Positions 1 through 9,779 are shown, counted from the first letter of the stretch. The stretch: 64,000 nucleotides of DNA from Streptomyces sp. NBC_00461 (GCF_036013935.1 NZ_CP107902.1:2885001-2949000); one strand, 5' to 3'. A program made the numbers and translations. The notes: generated by a model not told the origin, from the sequence alone.

Positions 1-506
1 GACAGCCAACCGCCGGGCACGGGCGGCCAACCGCCGGGCGGAGTGGCGTCGAGCAGGGCTTCGGCCGCCCAGTTGATGTCCTTGAGGCGCGGGTCGATCT
101 GTCGCGCGCCGAACGCCTCCCGCACGACGTCCCAGCTGTCGACCGTGTCGATACGCAGCTTGTGGACGCGGGCGAGGATCGCCGGGTCGAGTTCGTTCTG
201 CTCGCGGTCGGTGAGGACGACCAGGACGGCGGGGCCGGGGCGGCGGCCCGTCAGGTGGTCGAGGACGAGTTCGTGGACGGCGAGCGGTGAGGGCGCCACC
301 GCGACGCCGGCCGTCCGGCCCTCGCCCCAGGCGGGTTCGGCGGGCCCGTCCCACTGAGGTGCGGACCGCAGCAGCACGACCCGGCGCCTGCCTCCGCCAT
401 CTCCGGTGAGGGAGGCGGCGAGGGAGGACTGCGAGGACAGGTACTGGGTGACGGTCGCGCTGTTCAGCCGGACGGCGCCCGGGACGGCGGCGACGGTGTC
501 CGTCAT
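1..506 (-). CDS. pglZ: PglZ, type 2 BREX phosphatase-family protein (N-terminal part, cut by window edge)
   Basis: Reading the minus strand from the ATG at 506 gives an open frame of 168 residues that runs off the window. It contains [29 protein letters not shown] and WAAEALLDA, which I recognise as the N-terminal region of Streptomyces PglZ. PglZ carries an alkaline-phosphatase-like domain (not visible here) and is one of the four core Pgl/BREX-2 proteins acting against phages such as phiC31. Its ATG overlaps the pglY stop in an ATGA arrangement (503-506), so the two genes are translationally coupled. The identification leans on this position directly after pglY. Activity cannot be judged because the catalytic domain lies outside. 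Confidence 0.85.
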   Translation of the reverse strand, partial: MTDTVAAVPGAVRLNSATVTQYLSSQSSLAASLTGDGGGRRRVVLLRSAPQWDGPAEPAWGEGRTAGVAVAPSPLAVHELVLDHLTGRRPGPAVLVVLTDREQNELDPAILARVHKLRIDTVDSWDVVREAFGARQIDPRLKDINWAAEALLDATPPGGWPPVPGGWL

Positions 507-3500
507 TCGACGACCTTCCAGGTGATCTCGATGGTCGCGTCGGGGTGGCGGGCAGCCAGTTCGGACAGTTCCGCCTGGAGGTCGGCGGCGGCGCGTGCCG
601 CGGTCGTACGGCGGCCACCGGACGTCCGCGCGGAGCCGCTGCCGGAGGCGGCCGGTGTGGGTGTCTCCTGCGGGGCGTACGGGATGCGCGGGTCGCTCGT
701 CGGCGTGTTCAGGGACAGGTCGTCAGCCGTGGGCTGGGGTGCGACGGGAGGGGGCGGCGGGGTGGCTGCCTGAGTGCGCTTCACCAGGGCGACGACCTCG
801 CGCTGGGTACGGGCCAGGGCGTCGCGCAGGTCCGCGGTGCGCTGGTCGTCGCGGGCCACGTTGCGCAGCGAGTCGAGCAGTGCCGCGCCCTCGGGGCCGA
901 GTCCGGCCGCGAGTTCGAGGGTGCTCCAGGGCGCGGAGGCGACGGCCTCCGCGACTCCGCGGGCCTGCTTGATGGAGGTCCCGTACCGGTCGGCGCTGGT
1001 CTCGCCGAGGTCGAAGGAGGCGAGGGCCTCCACGGTCTTCTTCGCCCCGGCCGCGCCCTTGCCGGCCTCCGCCGTGAGCGCGTCCAGCAGTTGCAGGGAG
1101 CGGCGGGCGAGGGCGAGTCGTCCGGTGTCGGCGGTCTGGTCGAGACCGAGGAAGGAGGCGTGGGCCTCCAACTGGTGCACCAGGTCCGCCGCGTGGTCCC
1201 GGTGGGCGCGGGCGGCCTCGATGATCTGGCGGGCGAACTGGTTGACCATCCGGCCGCGCCGCAGGGCGGGAGCCTTCTGCCCGAAGATCGTCTCGAAGCG
1301 CTGCCGTGCCGTGTCCCAGTCGGACTCGGCGGGCAGTGGCTGGCTGCGCAGCGCGTCATGGTCCTTGATCGCGGACAGTTCGGGCGCGGGGTCGAGTACG
1401 GTGCCGCCGCGCACCCACACCCGGTCGTCCATCTCGGCGAACGCGGCGACGACGAGCCGGGCGAGGAAGTCGGGCAGGCCGCGCGGGTCGGGCTTGTCCG
1501 TCCAATCGGTCAGGGTGATCAGGGACAGGTCCCCGGTGACGCCCTGGGCGCTGGCGAGCTGGCGGAAGTGGTCGGCCCAGTAGCGGGACAGCTCGAAGTA
1601 CGCCTCCTTCTGCTGCCCGAGGCGCAGGGGCCCGGCGATCCGCTGCATGAGCTTGCGGTCGGTGGCCGGGACCTCCACCCGCCCGTCACGCGCTTCCGCG
1701 GCGGACCGGACGTGGGTGAACACCTTCTTGGTGTCGACTGACTTGACGGCGGTGCCGGTGCCGTCGGGGTCGAGGTCGGGGTGCGCCGGGTACTGGTGGG
1801 CGAGCAGCTTGCCCGCGACGTGCCGGATGCCGTCGTGCAGGCTCTGCCCGAAGGACAGGGTGAGGCCGTCGACATCGGGCAGCGGGACGAGGTGGTCGTC
1901 GAAGTCGGGCACGACGTCGGCGGCCTGCTTCTGGGCTAGACCGTAGGCCTGCTTGAAGGCGCCCTTGACCTGCTTGAGCAGAGCCTCACGCTGGGTTTCG
2001 AGGAGGCCCTTGGCGCGGCTGCGGTTGTCGGCGTTGAGGTGGCCGGCGTACTGGGTGTCGAAGCGGTGCTCGTCGGAGAGGGCCTTGTCGATGACGACGA
2101 GACGCCGGAAGTCGGCGAAGCGCTGCGCGGACAGATGGGCGGGCAGCCAGGCGACGATGCGGGACCGCTCGCCCTGCTGGCGCTCGCGCAGCCGCCGGAT
2201 GCGGTTGACGTCCTCGACCGGGCCCCACTCGCCCTCGTCGAAGGGGAGGTCTATGGCGATACGCCAGCGGCCGTCCTCCTGCGGCATCAGGTCGTGGTCG
2301 GGCAGCTCGTCCTCATCGGCGACGTTCCCGAACACGATCTCGGCGGTGCGGGAGGTACCGCGCCAGGTGAAGCCGAGCTGGTCGCTCAACTGCCCGTGCT
2401 CGACGCCCAGTTCCTCGGACAGCAGACGCCGGGCGAGAGCGACCCGGTTGCCGGGGTTGTCGTTGACTTGAGCGTTGGCGATGACGGAGTCCACGTCGAC
2501 GCCGGACAGCTCCAGCCGCACGCCGGGGTTGGCGTCGGTGCCGGTCTCCTTGATCTCGGGGAACCGGGCCGCCCACTCGGCGACCTTGTTCTTGATGATG
2601 CCGACCTCGGCGCCCGGGATCGGCGCGAGGACGGACCCGTGGTTGAGGGCGCCGAGCCGACGGATGGTCAGCTCCGCCAGGGAGGGCACGCTGGGCGCGA
2701 GCGCCGAGAGCAGCAGGGTGCACACGAGCCGGTTGTCGCCGACGAACATGCGGCAGCGGTTGGCGCGCTGCGGGTCGGCGATGGCCTCGGGCCGGTTGAC
2801 GTACTGCTCGACGTCGTCCTCGGTGATGTCGTACGAGCTGAGGAGGTAGGGCCGAAGCTTGGTCTTGTAGAGCTTGTCGGCGGCCTCAAAGACGACCTTC
2901 AGGCTGTCGGTGAACGGCTTGTCGCCGCCCGCTGCGATCACCGGGTAGAGGTCGCCGACCGGGATGAGCTGCCCGAGCCGGATCTCGTTGCGGTGGTCGG
3001 CGAGCAGCTGGCCCATCAGCTTCAGACCGGTACGGGAGCGCTGCAGCGCGGACGAGATGTGGACGAGGGTGTCCATGAACGCCGGCGAGAACGGGTACGT
3101 CAGCCGGAACGACTCCGCGTCCGCGCCGGTCGTGCCCTTCTCCGAGCCGAGGAGGGTGTCCCAGACCTGGGTGCCGACCCGCTTGGTCTGCTCGAAGGCC
3201 GCGTCGACGAGCCGTTCCGCCTCGGCGTCCTTCGGCTTGAGGATGCGCGCGTGAGCGATCTGCGGGAGGTTGCGGTCCTCCAGGGTGATCTTGTCGAACC
3301 GGCCGGAGGCCAGGTTCAGGGTGTCCTGGATGGAGGCTTCCGCCGCGCCGGACACCTCTTCACCGACGAGTTCACGCAGGTCGCGCTGGCGGGCGATGAA
3401 CGACACGACGGGGATGGCACGCCGGGCGTCGCCGCCCTCCACGAAATTCGTGATCTTGCTGGCCTCGCGGGCCACGAACTTCTGCTCGTGGATGAGAGTC

Positions 3501-4387
3501 GCGAGCCAGAGGATCAACTCGTCCAGGAACAGGATCAGGCCGTCGTAGCCGAGCGACTTGGCGTGCTCGGCGATGACGGACAGACCGGCGTCAAGGGAGA
3601 CGAAGCCGTGCTCGTTCTCGACGGCGTTCTTGGCGAAGCCGGGAAAAAGGTTGGTGCTGGCGTCGTTGACCAGCTTGGCGCGCAACTCGGCCGGGGTGGA
3701 GGGGTTGCGGAGGTTGAGCGGGGTGCCCCCCTCGTGGTTCTCCTCGGCGGCGAGCGCGGTGTCGAGGAGCTGCGGGGTCCAGGCGAAGCCCTCACCCCAC
3801 TCGTCCGTTTCCCCGTCGCCCGCGTCGCCGCCGCCCAGGCCGCGGATGACCGCCTCGTCACCGTAGGTGGCACGGTTGGCGCGGATGTCGGCGAAGAGGG
3901 AGTCGGTCCGGTACACCTGCGGGGTCGGCGCGTCCGGGTGCAGCTTCTTGACGTGCGTGACGTACCCGCCGAGCACCCGCTGTTCGAGGGCCTTCGCGCC
4001 GAGCATGTGGTACGGCACGAGCAGGAACCTCTTGCCGTCCGTGGTCAGCCACTCTTGCCTGGTCAGCACCGGGTCGAACTCGGTACGGGCACGGGCGGCC
4101 GGGTCGCCGCTGAGCAACGCGTACAGCACGGCCATGAAGTGGGACTTACCGGAACCGAACGAGCCGTGCAGGTAGGCCGCCTTGGAGCGGTGTCCGTCGA
4201 GCGAGGACTTGATAAGGGCCAGCGCCTCGTCGAAGTTCTCCAGCAGCCGCTCGGTGACGACGTAGTCCTTGAGCGCGTTCTGTGCGCCTTCGGGTGTCGT
4301 CGCCTCGGCGAGGGACAGCACGAAGTCCGAGGTGGAGATGTTCTCTTTGATGTCGATGACATCGCTGAGGAGGGGCGGCTGGGCCAT
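503..4387 (-). CDS. pglY: PglY, type 2 BREX P-loop ATPase (BrxC-like)
   Basis: A protein of 1294 residues, close to the usual PglY size. The ATG at 4387 is preferred over upstream in-frame starts because the protein then begins [17 protein letters not shown], the conserved N-terminus of the family. The upstream extension is low-complexity Arg/Pro. A Walker A motif (GSFGSGKS) sits at residues 75-82 and a hydrophobic Walker B stretch ([13 protein letters not shown]) near residue 290. The C-terminus is a Pro/Ala/Ser linker followed by a short conserved tail. PglY is an ATPase of the Pgl phage growth limitation system, related to BrxC. It overlaps pglZ by 4 bp and heads the pglYZ block. It is separated from pglX by about 10.9 kb of unrelated genes. 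Confidence 0.92.
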   Translation of the reverse strand: MAQPPLLSDVIDIKENISTSDFVLSLAEATTPEGAQNALKDYVVTERLLENFDEALALIKSSLDGHRSKAAYLHGSFGSGKSHFMAVLYALLSGDPAARARTEFDPVLTRQEWLTTDGKRFLLVPYHMLGAKALEQRVLGGYVTHVKKLHPDAPTPQVYRTDSLFADIRANRATYGDEAVIRGLGGGDAGDGETDEWGEGFAWTPQLLDTALAAEENHEGGTPLNLRNPSTPAELRAKLVNDASTNLFPGFAKNAVENEHGFVSLDAGLSVIAEHAKSLGYDGLILFLDELILWLATLIHEQKFVAREASKITNFVEGGDARRAIPVVSFIARQRDLRELVGEEVSGAAEASIQDTLNLASGRFDKITLEDRNLPQIAHARILKPKDAEAERLVDAAFEQTKRVGTQVWDTLLGSEKGTTGADAESFRLTYPFSPAFMDTLVHISSALQRSRTGLKLMGQLLADHRNEIRLGQLIPVGDLYPVIAAGGDKPFTDSLKVVFEAADKLYKTKLRPYLLSSYDITEDDVEQYVNRPEAIADPQRANRCRMFVGDNRLVCTLLLSALAPSVPSLAELTIRRLGALNHGSVLAPIPGAEVGIIKNKVAEWAARFPEIKETGTDANPGVRLELSGVDVDSVIANAQVNDNPGNRVALARRLLSEELGVEHGQLSDQLGFTWRGTSRTAEIVFGNVADEDELPDHDLMPQEDGRWRIAIDLPFDEGEWGPVEDVNRIRRLRERQQGERSRIVAWLPAHLSAQRFADFRRLVVIDKALSDEHRFDTQYAGHLNADNRSRAKGLLETQREALLKQVKGAFKQAYGLAQKQAADVVPDFDDHLVPLPDVDGLTLSFGQSLHDGIRHVAGKLLAHQYPAHPDLDPDGTGTAVKSVDTKKVFTHVRSAAEARDGRVEVPATDRKLMQRIAGPLRLGQQKEAYFELSRYWADHFRQLASAQGVTGDLSLITLTDWTDKPDPRGLPDFLARLVVAAFAEMDDRVWVRGGTVLDPAPELSAIKDHDALRSQPLPAESDWDTARQRFETIFGQKAPALRRGRMVNQFARQIIEAARAHRDHAADLVHQLEAHASFLGLDQTADTGRLALARRSLQLLDALTAEAGKGAAGAKKTVEALASFDLGETSADRYGTSIKQARGVAEAVASAPWSTLELAAGLGPEGAALLDSLRNVARDDQRTADLRDALARTQREVVALVKRTQAATPPPPPVAPQPTADDLSLNTPTSDPRIPYAPQETPTPAASGSGSARTSGGRRTTAARAAADLQAELSELAARHPDATIEITWKVVE

Positions 4388-4763
4388 TGCGGGTCTCGCT
4401 CTCCCTGACGGTGGTCGGTGCTGCTGCTCGTACTCGGTGTCGTGCGGGGTCCGCCGCCGAGGCCCGAGGCCGGTCCGAGGGGTGGGGCGGGGCACAGGGG
4501 TGCGGATGACCGGTGCGGCGGGCCGGCTGTCCTGGCCGGTGGCGAGGACGGAGCCGGTCGTGCGGTGACCTGACGGGAACGACGCTCACGGCATCGGCCG
4601 GGTCAACGTAGACGGGTTCTCGGCGTCTGCACTTTCGTCCCCCTCGTACTGAACGTCACCCGTACGGCCTGCGCATAGCACCCTACATCGGTACTCCCGT
4701 CGACCCCGTGGCGTATACCCTCGCGCACCGTCCGTGCGGGCCGCTCACGCCCCGTCGTAGGCG
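4388..4763 (-). promoter_or_regulatory. Intergenic region upstream of pglY (probable pglYZ promoter region)
   Basis: About 376 bases lie between the end of the NLR-like gene and the pglY start, all minus-strand genes. No convincing coding frame is visible. A candidate -10-like TATAC lies near 4711-4715, but no clear -35 partner is seen. The gap suggests pglYZ has its own promoter. This is inference from spacing only. Confidence 0.3.
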
Positions 4764-6902
4764 CTACGGCCGCCATCGCCCTGTCCGGTAGGCGTCCAGC
4801 AGTTGTCGGCTCGCGACCGTGAAGGGGTGTTCGGGGCCCAGGCCGTGTTGCCGCCGCTCCACGACGTCGGTCATCAGCGCGATCCCCTCCTCCACGTGTC
4901 CGAGCGCGGCCCGGGTCCGGGAGAGGAGTTGCCGGGCGGCGAGCACGATCGGGTACTCGGGCCCGAAGCGCCGCACATACGTCTCGGCGACCCGCCGGAT
5001 CTCGCGGTCGGCCTCGTCGAAGCGGCCCAGGAGGTACAGCGCCCACGCGTGGTTGTGCCGGGCTCCCAGTGTCACGGTGTGGTCGGGGCCGAGGGACCGA
5101 TCGCATTCCGACGGCAGCGTGAGCAGTGTGCCGCCTTCCTCGGTGACCACTTCGGCGGCGGGCAGCATCTCCAGCAGGCTGGCGCGGGCCCGCAGGGTCA
5201 GCGGATGCGTGGGGCCCAGCGCCGAGCGCCGCCCGGCGACGGTGTCGCGGAGCAGCGCGACGGATTCCTCGCGTCTGCCGAGGTTCGCCAGCACGAGCTG
5301 AAGTCCGTAGCCGCTGTCCGCGGTGTCGGGGTCGTCGGCGCCGAACAGGCGCTCCTGGGCGCCCCGGACCGCGCGGAGCGCCGCTTCGGCTTCGGCGTAC
5401 CTGCCCAGCCGGAACAGTGCCCGCCCTGCCCTGGAGCGGGCGGCGAGGACCGTACGGTGGTCCGCGCCGAGGAGTCGCTGTGCGAGGTCCGCCGCGCTTC
5501 GGGCGGTCTCCCAGGCGGAGAGGTAGTCACCGGTCCGGTGCAGGGCGACCGACAGCCGCGTCGCGACGGCCAGGGCGTCGGCGGCGGACGGCCCACCGAT
5601 GTGCCGCAGCAGGGCCAGCGCGTGGGGTACCAGCAGGCGCAGTCGCGGATCGTGCGGCCCCGCGTCGGGTACGCCGGGCACGGCCGCGTCGAGCAGCCGG
5701 ACGGCTGTCGTGTCGAGGGCGGGCACCAGGTCCGCGGGGGTCGCCGCCGAGACGCTGTCGAGCAGGATGCCGTGACTCTGTACGCAGCGCGCGCCGGCGG
5801 CATCGACGAGTTCGGACAGCGACTGGTCGAGGAGTGCTCTGAGGGCTGTCTCGGTTCGGGCACGAGGCAGTACGGCGCCGATGCCGGCGTGGTTGAGCAG
5901 GGTCAGCGGCAGCGGCTCGGCAGCGAACCGGGCCAGCAGTCTGAGCAGGGCCGCCGCTTCGGGCAGCCCGCGCGCTCCGAACGCGTCGAGGGTCAGCTGC
6001 CAGGTCAGGCCGACCAGATGCCGGGGGTCCGCTTCGGACAGCGCGTCGGCTCCCCGGTCGATCAGCTGGACCCGTTCGTCTCCGTCGAGCTGGTCCCCGT
6101 AGGCGTCCATCGTCCAGGGGTCGAGCACCTGGTGGGAGAGGAAGCCGCCCGCCAGGGTGAGGGCGAGGGGCAGCCGCCCGAGCCGGTCCGCGACCCGTGC
6201 CGCCTGCTCCGTCGTACCGCTGTGCGGTGCGAGATCGCGCAGCACGAGCGCGGCGTCCTCTCGGGGCAGTACGCCGATGTACTGCAGCTCGGCGCCCGGC
6301 CACCACCGGGCCGCCGCTCGCCGTGTGGTCACCAGGACGGTGCCGCGCGGGCTGGTGCGCAGCCAGTTGCCGTCCCGCAGGATCTCCGGCTCGTCGGTGT
6401 TGTCCAGGACCAGTAACCAGGGTTCGGCGGAACGGTCGAGATACGTCCAGACGAGATCGGCGGCAGGTCTGAGGCCGTTGCGTGCGGCGAGCAGTTCGCC
6501 GTCGCCCGCTCCTCGGTCGGCGGCAACGGCGAGCATGCCGGCGCGCAGGCTCGCACGGTCGGAGGCGTTGACCCACAGGCCCACCCGGCCCTGTTCTGCG
6601 GTGACCTCCTGGAAGAGGGCGCAGGCGACCGCCGTCTTGCCCGAGCCGCCCATGCCGTACAGCACGTAGACCTGGCCGCCGCGCTCCGCCTCGACGCTCG
6701 CCCGCAGGTGTTCCATCACCTCGCTGCGGTCGCGCAGCGCGACGGGGGACCGGCCGACCGCCGGGCGTCGCACCGAGTCCGGTCCGCCGTGCTCCGGCCC
6801 GTCACCGCCGGAGTGGTGGTGGTGTTCGCTGATGTGCTGGTCGCCCCGCGACTGGTAGACACGTCCCTGGTCCTCGGCGTGGCCGTCCGTCCCACCCGTC
6901 AT
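4764..6902 (-). CDS. NB-ARC/TPR signal-transduction ATPase (bacterial NLR-like) with N-terminal amyloid-type motif
   Basis: A 712-residue STAND-type ATPase. Residues 12-27 carry QGRVYQSRGDQHISEH, followed by a His/Gly-rich linker. The nucleotide-binding domain has a P-loop (GMGGSGKT, about 82-90), a Walker B-like WLLVLDNTDE near 160, and a VTTRR sensor. Conserved helical-hairpin TPRs with GADHRTV/GPEHPF-type repeats (LG..HP.T) fill roughly residues 440-705, as in Streptomyces FxSxA/NB-ARC-TPR proteins. Such proteins oligomerise on sensing a ligand through their repeats. Its start overlaps the stop of the upstream small gene (ATGA at 6899-6902), so they form an operon. That small protein ends in nearly the same motif, suggesting an NLR-effector pair signalling by amyloid templating. 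The family is clear; the immune role is inferred. Confidence 0.85.
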   Translation of the reverse strand: MTGGTDGHAEDQGRVYQSRGDQHISEHHHHSGGDGPEHGGPDSVRRPAVGRSPVALRDRSEVMEHLRASVEAERGGQVYVLYGMGGSGKTAVACALFQEVTAEQGRVGLWVNASDRASLRAGMLAVAADRGAGDGELLAARNGLRPAADLVWTYLDRSAEPWLLVLDNTDEPEILRDGNWLRTSPRGTVLVTTRRAAARWWPGAELQYIGVLPREDAALVLRDLAPHSGTTEQAARVADRLGRLPLALTLAGGFLSHQVLDPWTMDAYGDQLDGDERVQLIDRGADALSEADPRHLVGLTWQLTLDAFGARGLPEAAALLRLLARFAAEPLPLTLLNHAGIGAVLPRARTETALRALLDQSLSELVDAAGARCVQSHGILLDSVSAATPADLVPALDTTAVRLLDAAVPGVPDAGPHDPRLRLLVPHALALLRHIGGPSAADALAVATRLSVALHRTGDYLSAWETARSAADLAQRLLGADHRTVLAARSRAGRALFRLGRYAEAEAALRAVRGAQERLFGADDPDTADSGYGLQLVLANLGRREESVALLRDTVAGRRSALGPTHPLTLRARASLLEMLPAAEVVTEEGGTLLTLPSECDRSLGPDHTVTLGARHNHAWALYLLGRFDEADREIRRVAETYVRRFGPEYPIVLAARQLLSRTRAALGHVEEGIALMTDVVERRQHGLGPEHPFTVASRQLLDAYRTGRWRP

Positions 6903-6949
6903 CGCTCTGCGATGTGCTGGTCACGTCCCGCTTGGTAGACCCGGGCCTG
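6822..6949 (-). repeat. Paired amyloid-type (RHIM/BASS-like) motif across the junction of two genes
   Basis: Two copies of a 16-residue motif are encoded about 80 bases apart in different reading frames. The C-terminus of the small upstream protein (6902-6949) reads QARVYQAGRDQHIAER. Residues 12-27 of the NLR-like protein (6822-6869) read QGRVYQSRGDQHISEH. Ten of 16 positions are identical, including RVYQ and DQHI. The DNA also repeats (gatgtgctggtc at 6831 and 6911). Known bacterial amyloid signalling sequences occur in this arrangement: the effector C-terminus and the N-terminus of a neighbouring NLR. That these form amyloid is inference. Confidence 0.65.
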
Positions 6950-7309
6950 ACCGGACGCGGTCGCGTGCTGGGTGAACTGCCGGGCGGCCGAGCCACCGGG
7001 ATCGAGTCGGTCCAGCAGTGCGCGCAGTTCCTCGACGGCGTCGGGCCGGGCGACGAGCAGCCGCCGCACCAACCCCTGCCACTGAAGGCGGAGTTCGTCC
7101 AGGGTCTCCTGGTCGTCCGCCGCCACGGCGGCCAGCACCTGCTCGCGACCGGCCTCCAACTCGGCGGCGACGGTCTCGGCGCGCTCGGGTTGCGTCCGAC
7201 GCCAGAGCTGTGTGATCCCGTCACGCACACGGTGCCAGGCATCGGTCGCCATCAACGCGACCAAGGTGGTCCCCGCGCTCTGTGCGAGCAAGGTCACTTC
7301 TGGGTCCAC
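6899..7309 (-). CDS. Small helical protein with C-terminal amyloid-type motif (candidate effector partner of the NLR)
   Basis: A 136-residue protein. The GTG at 7309 is chosen because GGAGGGG lies 6 bases upstream and the product then starts (M)DPEVTLLAQSAGTTLVALM, a recurrent start in Streptomyces. The body is predicted all-helical with a mildly hydrophobic N-terminal helix, a WHRVRDGITQLWRR segment and Leu-rich helices. It contains no enzyme motif I recognise. It ends in RVYQAGRDQHIAER, matching the N-terminal motif of the downstream NB-ARC/TPR protein. Small helical domains of this kind with a C-terminal amyloid motif (Bell/HeLo-like) are proposed membrane-disrupting effectors. Assigning this one to that class is inference from architecture. 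It is co-transcribed with the NLR gene through an ATGA overlap. Confidence 0.7.
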   Translation of the reverse strand: MDPEVTLLAQSAGTTLVALMATDAWHRVRDGITQLWRRTQPERAETVAAELEAGREQVLAAVAADDQETLDELRLQWQGLVRRLLVARPDAVEELRALLDRLDPGGSAARQFTQHATASGQARVYQAGRDQHIAER

Positions 7310-7537
7310 AGCCGCCCCTCCGTTCACCTGATTATCCGACAGCACAGATGGGAAGTGTCACCTGTCAGGCGTTTGCGTGATTTTCTTTCCGATCATTATC
7401 ATTCCAGCCCTGAGCGGCATGAGACAAGGAGGAATCAATCCTCGCCATTACCCCTTCGAGCTGGTTCTAACACATGATCAGGCGGGTAAGTTGCACGCTA
7501 CAGTGAGACATCCCGATCGATCGAGGGGGCGACGGAA
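7310..7537. promoter_or_regulatory. Divergent intergenic region, locally AT-richer
   Basis: This 228-base gap separates the leftward effector/NLR operon from the rightward small gene at 7538. It is visibly richer in A and T around 7370-7480 than its surroundings. An open frame across it (from 7377) has no ribosome binding site or conserved start and I do not call it. Promoters for both directions are expected here. Confidence 0.35.
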
Positions 7538-7807
7538 ATGGCCAGGCCATGGGAAGCAGATCCGGACACAGGTTTCAAACAGCGCCTGGGAAAGACTCCC
7601 CAGGAGCTCGGTAACACAACCGGAACTCCTGACTGCCCTGACATCTGGGAACTCACGAACGGCGACATCGCTGTCATCGGCCGGGATCTGACGCAGTCAC
7701 TCGGAAGGAACCTTCCCGACGGGGTCTCGATCGGGTCGGACGAACGCCTCGTAGTCATCCCCCGGAACATGCTCATCGCGGCGAAGCCGGACATCCCCAG
7801 TGTTTGA
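7538..7807 (+). CDS. Small conserved Streptomyces protein, partner of DUF6879-type gene
   Basis: An 89-residue protein starting at an ATG with GGGGGCGACGGA upstream. It has the pattern CPDIWELTNGDIAVIGRDLT ... VVIPRNMLIAAKPDI: a short beta-rich domain common in Streptomyces immediately before DUF6879 genes. It overlaps the next gene by 8 bases (7800-7807), so translation is coupled. The same domain occurs at the N-terminus of the protein encoded at 11878-12630, where it is fused to a DUF6879 domain. The two parts therefore probably act together. Function unknown. These pairs often sit beside XRE/DUF397 regulators, which suggests a regulatory or toxin-antitoxin-like role (inference). Confidence 0.75.
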   Translation: MARPWEADPDTGFKQRLGKTPQELGNTTGTPDCPDIWELTNGDIAVIGRDLTQSLGRNLPDGVSIGSDERLVVIPRNMLIAAKPDIPSV

Positions 7808-8438
7808 TTCCTTCCCCGGCCGCGCCTCCGAACGCCTGGATCGCCCCACGTACCACGCGGACTTGGGCCGGGTCTACAGCAGTGGGATCGGCTTCCTCAA
7901 CAAGCTTGAGCGCGGCCAGCACTTCAAGGAGCGCGGCTTCCCGAGCTGGGAGGCCTTCGCCGACGGCGACTGGGAGGGGGCGCTGTCCCTGGCCGAGGAG
8001 AGGCGCGAGGAGTACGCCGAGGAACTCCGCCAGGCGTCGCGACTGGGGGTCAGGCACCGCCGCCTTCGCGTCGTGGAATTCCCGGTCACGCCGTATGTGC
8101 AATGGGAGTTGTTCGTCCTGCGCGTACGCGTGGACGTGGGCGACGACATCAAGGTTCTCGACGCTCGCGATATTTCGCACATCGAGCGGACTCGCCCAGT
8201 TCCAGAGGTAGTGATTCTCGGCGATGTAGCCATGTATGAGGTCGTTTACGACGAGGACGGAAATGCGGCCGGAGCCAACCGTTACACCGACCACTCGCTG
8301 ATCCGGGAAACGAACGCCGGATTCGATGCACTCTATGAGCGCGGTGAGGGATTCCACGATTTCTTCGACCGGGAGATCGTCACCCTGGCCCCGCCCCGGG
8401 TGTCCGGTGCTCCGACGGGTGTTCGCGGTTCGCGGTGA
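7800..8438 (+). CDS. DUF6879 family protein
   Basis: A 212-residue protein with a GTG start inside the end of the preceding gene. Recognisable family features are LERGQHFKERGFPSWEAF near the N-terminus, RLRVVEFPVTPYVQWEL in the centre and DDIKVLDARDISHIERT. The usual DFWLFDS motif is replaced by PEVVILGDVAMYEVVYDEDGN. It lacks membrane segments. This family is widespread and multi-copy in Streptomyces with no established biochemical role. The C-terminal 25 residues (PPRVSGAPTGVRGSR) look like read-through and are probably not conserved. It forms a pair with the upstream small gene, inside the region separating pglX from pglY. Confidence 0.75.
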   Translation: MFDSFPGRASERLDRPTYHADLGRVYSSGIGFLNKLERGQHFKERGFPSWEAFADGDWEGALSLAEERREEYAEELRQASRLGVRHRRLRVVEFPVTPYVQWELFVLRVRVDVGDDIKVLDARDISHIERTRPVPEVVILGDVAMYEVVYDEDGNAAGANRYTDHSLIRETNAGFDALYERGEGFHDFFDREIVTLAPPRVSGAPTGVRGSR

Positions 8439-8554
8439 TCAGCGGGGCGGGATGACGAGCGAGCCCTCATGCCAACAGATCACCCCGCCCGGCGATGAGG
8501 AGAACGCCCGTCGCATCGGCCACCCCGTCGGGGGTGAGGAGTGCGCTGGCGGTG
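8439..8554. other. Convergent intergenic gap
   Basis: The gap lies between the DUF6879 gene (plus) and the EcsC-like gene (minus). GGTGATC at about 8434 and GATCACC at about 8480 could pair across a long loop, but no compact terminator hairpin is evident. Confidence 0.3.
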
Positions 8555-9430
8555 TCAAGACTGGGGTTCCTCCAGCTTGATGGCAGGGGCGTCTGCGCCG
8601 TGCTGTTCGGCGTGTGGGGTGGCGAAAGACTCGTGGTCTTCCACGACTTCGCCGTCCACGACTTCCCCATCCATCACTCGGTGCGACGGGTCCGCCAGCG
8701 GCAGGCTGGAGAGGTGCTTCTTGAGCCTCTTGGCCATCGGAAGGTAGGTCGCAAGAGTGAGCCCGCCGGAGACAACGGCCCCAACGAGAGGGATGGCCTT
8801 CGAGACGCTCTTCGCGAAGGAATCCTTTGTCATCTTGACGCCGAGGTAGGCTGCGACTTTTTTGACGATGGGATAGATGAGGCCCTTGGTGAGTGCCTTC
8901 TGAGGCAGCTTCTTGACGGCCTGCTCCGACATCATCCCCGCGACCTTCCCCACAGCGGCGTTCGCCGACTGGGTGCCGAACATCACGCCGAAGAACAGCG
9001 TGAGCACCCCCATGGTCGCGTCGTCGACGTCATCGCCGTCGTCGGAGAACAGGTCGGGCCAGCTGTAGAGGTAGGCGAGTTTCTGCGCGATACGCACCAT
9101 GTGGCCGAAGTACTGGGCCAGGTCGGCGGGCACAGTGGCGGGAAGGGCGAGGATGCCGGGGATCCCGGCAGCGGCGGAGAGAGCGCTGACCTTGCCGGTT
9201 TCGAAGCGGATGGAGTCATTGGCCACCTTGTCGAGAACCTCAACAGGGATGCCCGCAGCAGCAGGGGTCTCTTCTATCGCTCTCCGGATGTCGTCCTCGG
9301 AGCAGTGGCGAGCCAGCGCACTTCGGAGGTACGCCTCCCTGTTGATACGCACACCCGGAAGCTTTGCTGCCGCCAGCAGCACCGCGGAGAAGCGCGACTC
9401 GGGGTTCTCGATGCCTTTGCCCTGTTTCAT
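8555..9430 (-). CDS. EcsC family protein
   Basis: A 291-residue protein starting at ATG 9430. The central region (about residues 75-225) is rich in small and hydrophobic helices (GIPGILALPATVPADLAQYFGHMVRIAQKLAYLY in part; KAIPLVGAVVSGGLTLATYLPMAKRLKK near 225-245). This matches EcsC-family proteins, which contain membrane-associated helices and an NxxR-like aqueous segment. The C-terminus is acidic and repetitive (MDGEVVDGEVVEDHE), probably disordered. The function of EcsC proteins is poorly defined; some are linked to ABC transporters, which are not present here. It lies alone between DUF6879 and a gene remnant in the Pgl insert. A role in defence is possible but only by location. Confidence 0.75.
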   Translation of the reverse strand: MKQGKGIENPESRFSAVLLAAAKLPGVRINREAYLRSALARHCSEDDIRRAIEETPAAAGIPVEVLDKVANDSIRFETGKVSALSAAAGIPGILALPATVPADLAQYFGHMVRIAQKLAYLYSWPDLFSDDGDDVDDATMGVLTLFFGVMFGTQSANAAVGKVAGMMSEQAVKKLPQKALTKGLIYPIVKKVAAYLGVKMTKDSFAKSVSKAIPLVGAVVSGGLTLATYLPMAKRLKKHLSSLPLADPSHRVMDGEVVDGEVVEDHESFATPHAEQHGADAPAIKLEEPQS

Positions 9431-9695
9431 AGCAGAAACTTACAGTAACTTTGCGCCCCAAGGGGCGGGCTTTGTATGCCCAGTTGGGGCCTCCTGATGT
9501 GGGTGTCGGTGGCGTGAGGGCTGGGTCCATCACGATGTAGATCGTCGCCCAGGAAGGCGACCGCCGTCGCGAACCGCGCGTCTCTGGGCGGACGTTGATC
9601 GCGGTGGCAGCCAGCGCCGGCGCGACACCCGGTGAGCGAGGCGCCAGGGCTGCTGAAGGTCCTGCGGAGGCGGACATGCGCAGGGCCCTCGGCAC
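9431..9695. other. Non-coding gap left of a gene remnant
   Basis: About 265 bases with no supported gene. Minus-strand frames here have no ribosome binding site and no recognisable domain. The right end borders an 84-base copy of the start of the ATPase gene found at 14790, so this gap may include a recombination junction. Confidence 0.3.
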
Positions 9696-9779
9696 ATGCC
9701 ACAGCGTCCGGCATCCGAACGCGAGTTCACCATGCGCTTCACCTCAACTCCACGCGGGGCCCGCCTCGCCCGCCGACTC
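9696..9779 (+). pseudogene. Truncated 5' copy of an anti-sigma-type ATPase gene
   Basis: These 84 bases encode MPQRPASEREFTMRFTSTPR and a little more. They align without gaps to 14790-14873, the start of the intact HATPase gene (MPQHRAPEREFTMRFTSTPR). After GCCCGCCGACTC the similarity stops abruptly and the frame continues into unrelated sequence that ends at the methyltransferase stop. This is a remnant, not a gene. With the intact copy it makes a direct repeat bracketing the 9.8-14.8 kb interval. Confidence 0.7.

Noticed and set aside
2039-4408. Long open frame (789 codons) on the strand opposite pglY
   Set aside because: Antisense shadow caused by high GC at third codon positions. No domain or ribosome binding site; pglY is unmistakable on the other strand.
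7377-7691. 104-codon plus-strand frame starting before the small partner gene
   Set aside because: No ribosome binding site at its start and it overlaps out of frame with the conserved 89-residue protein.
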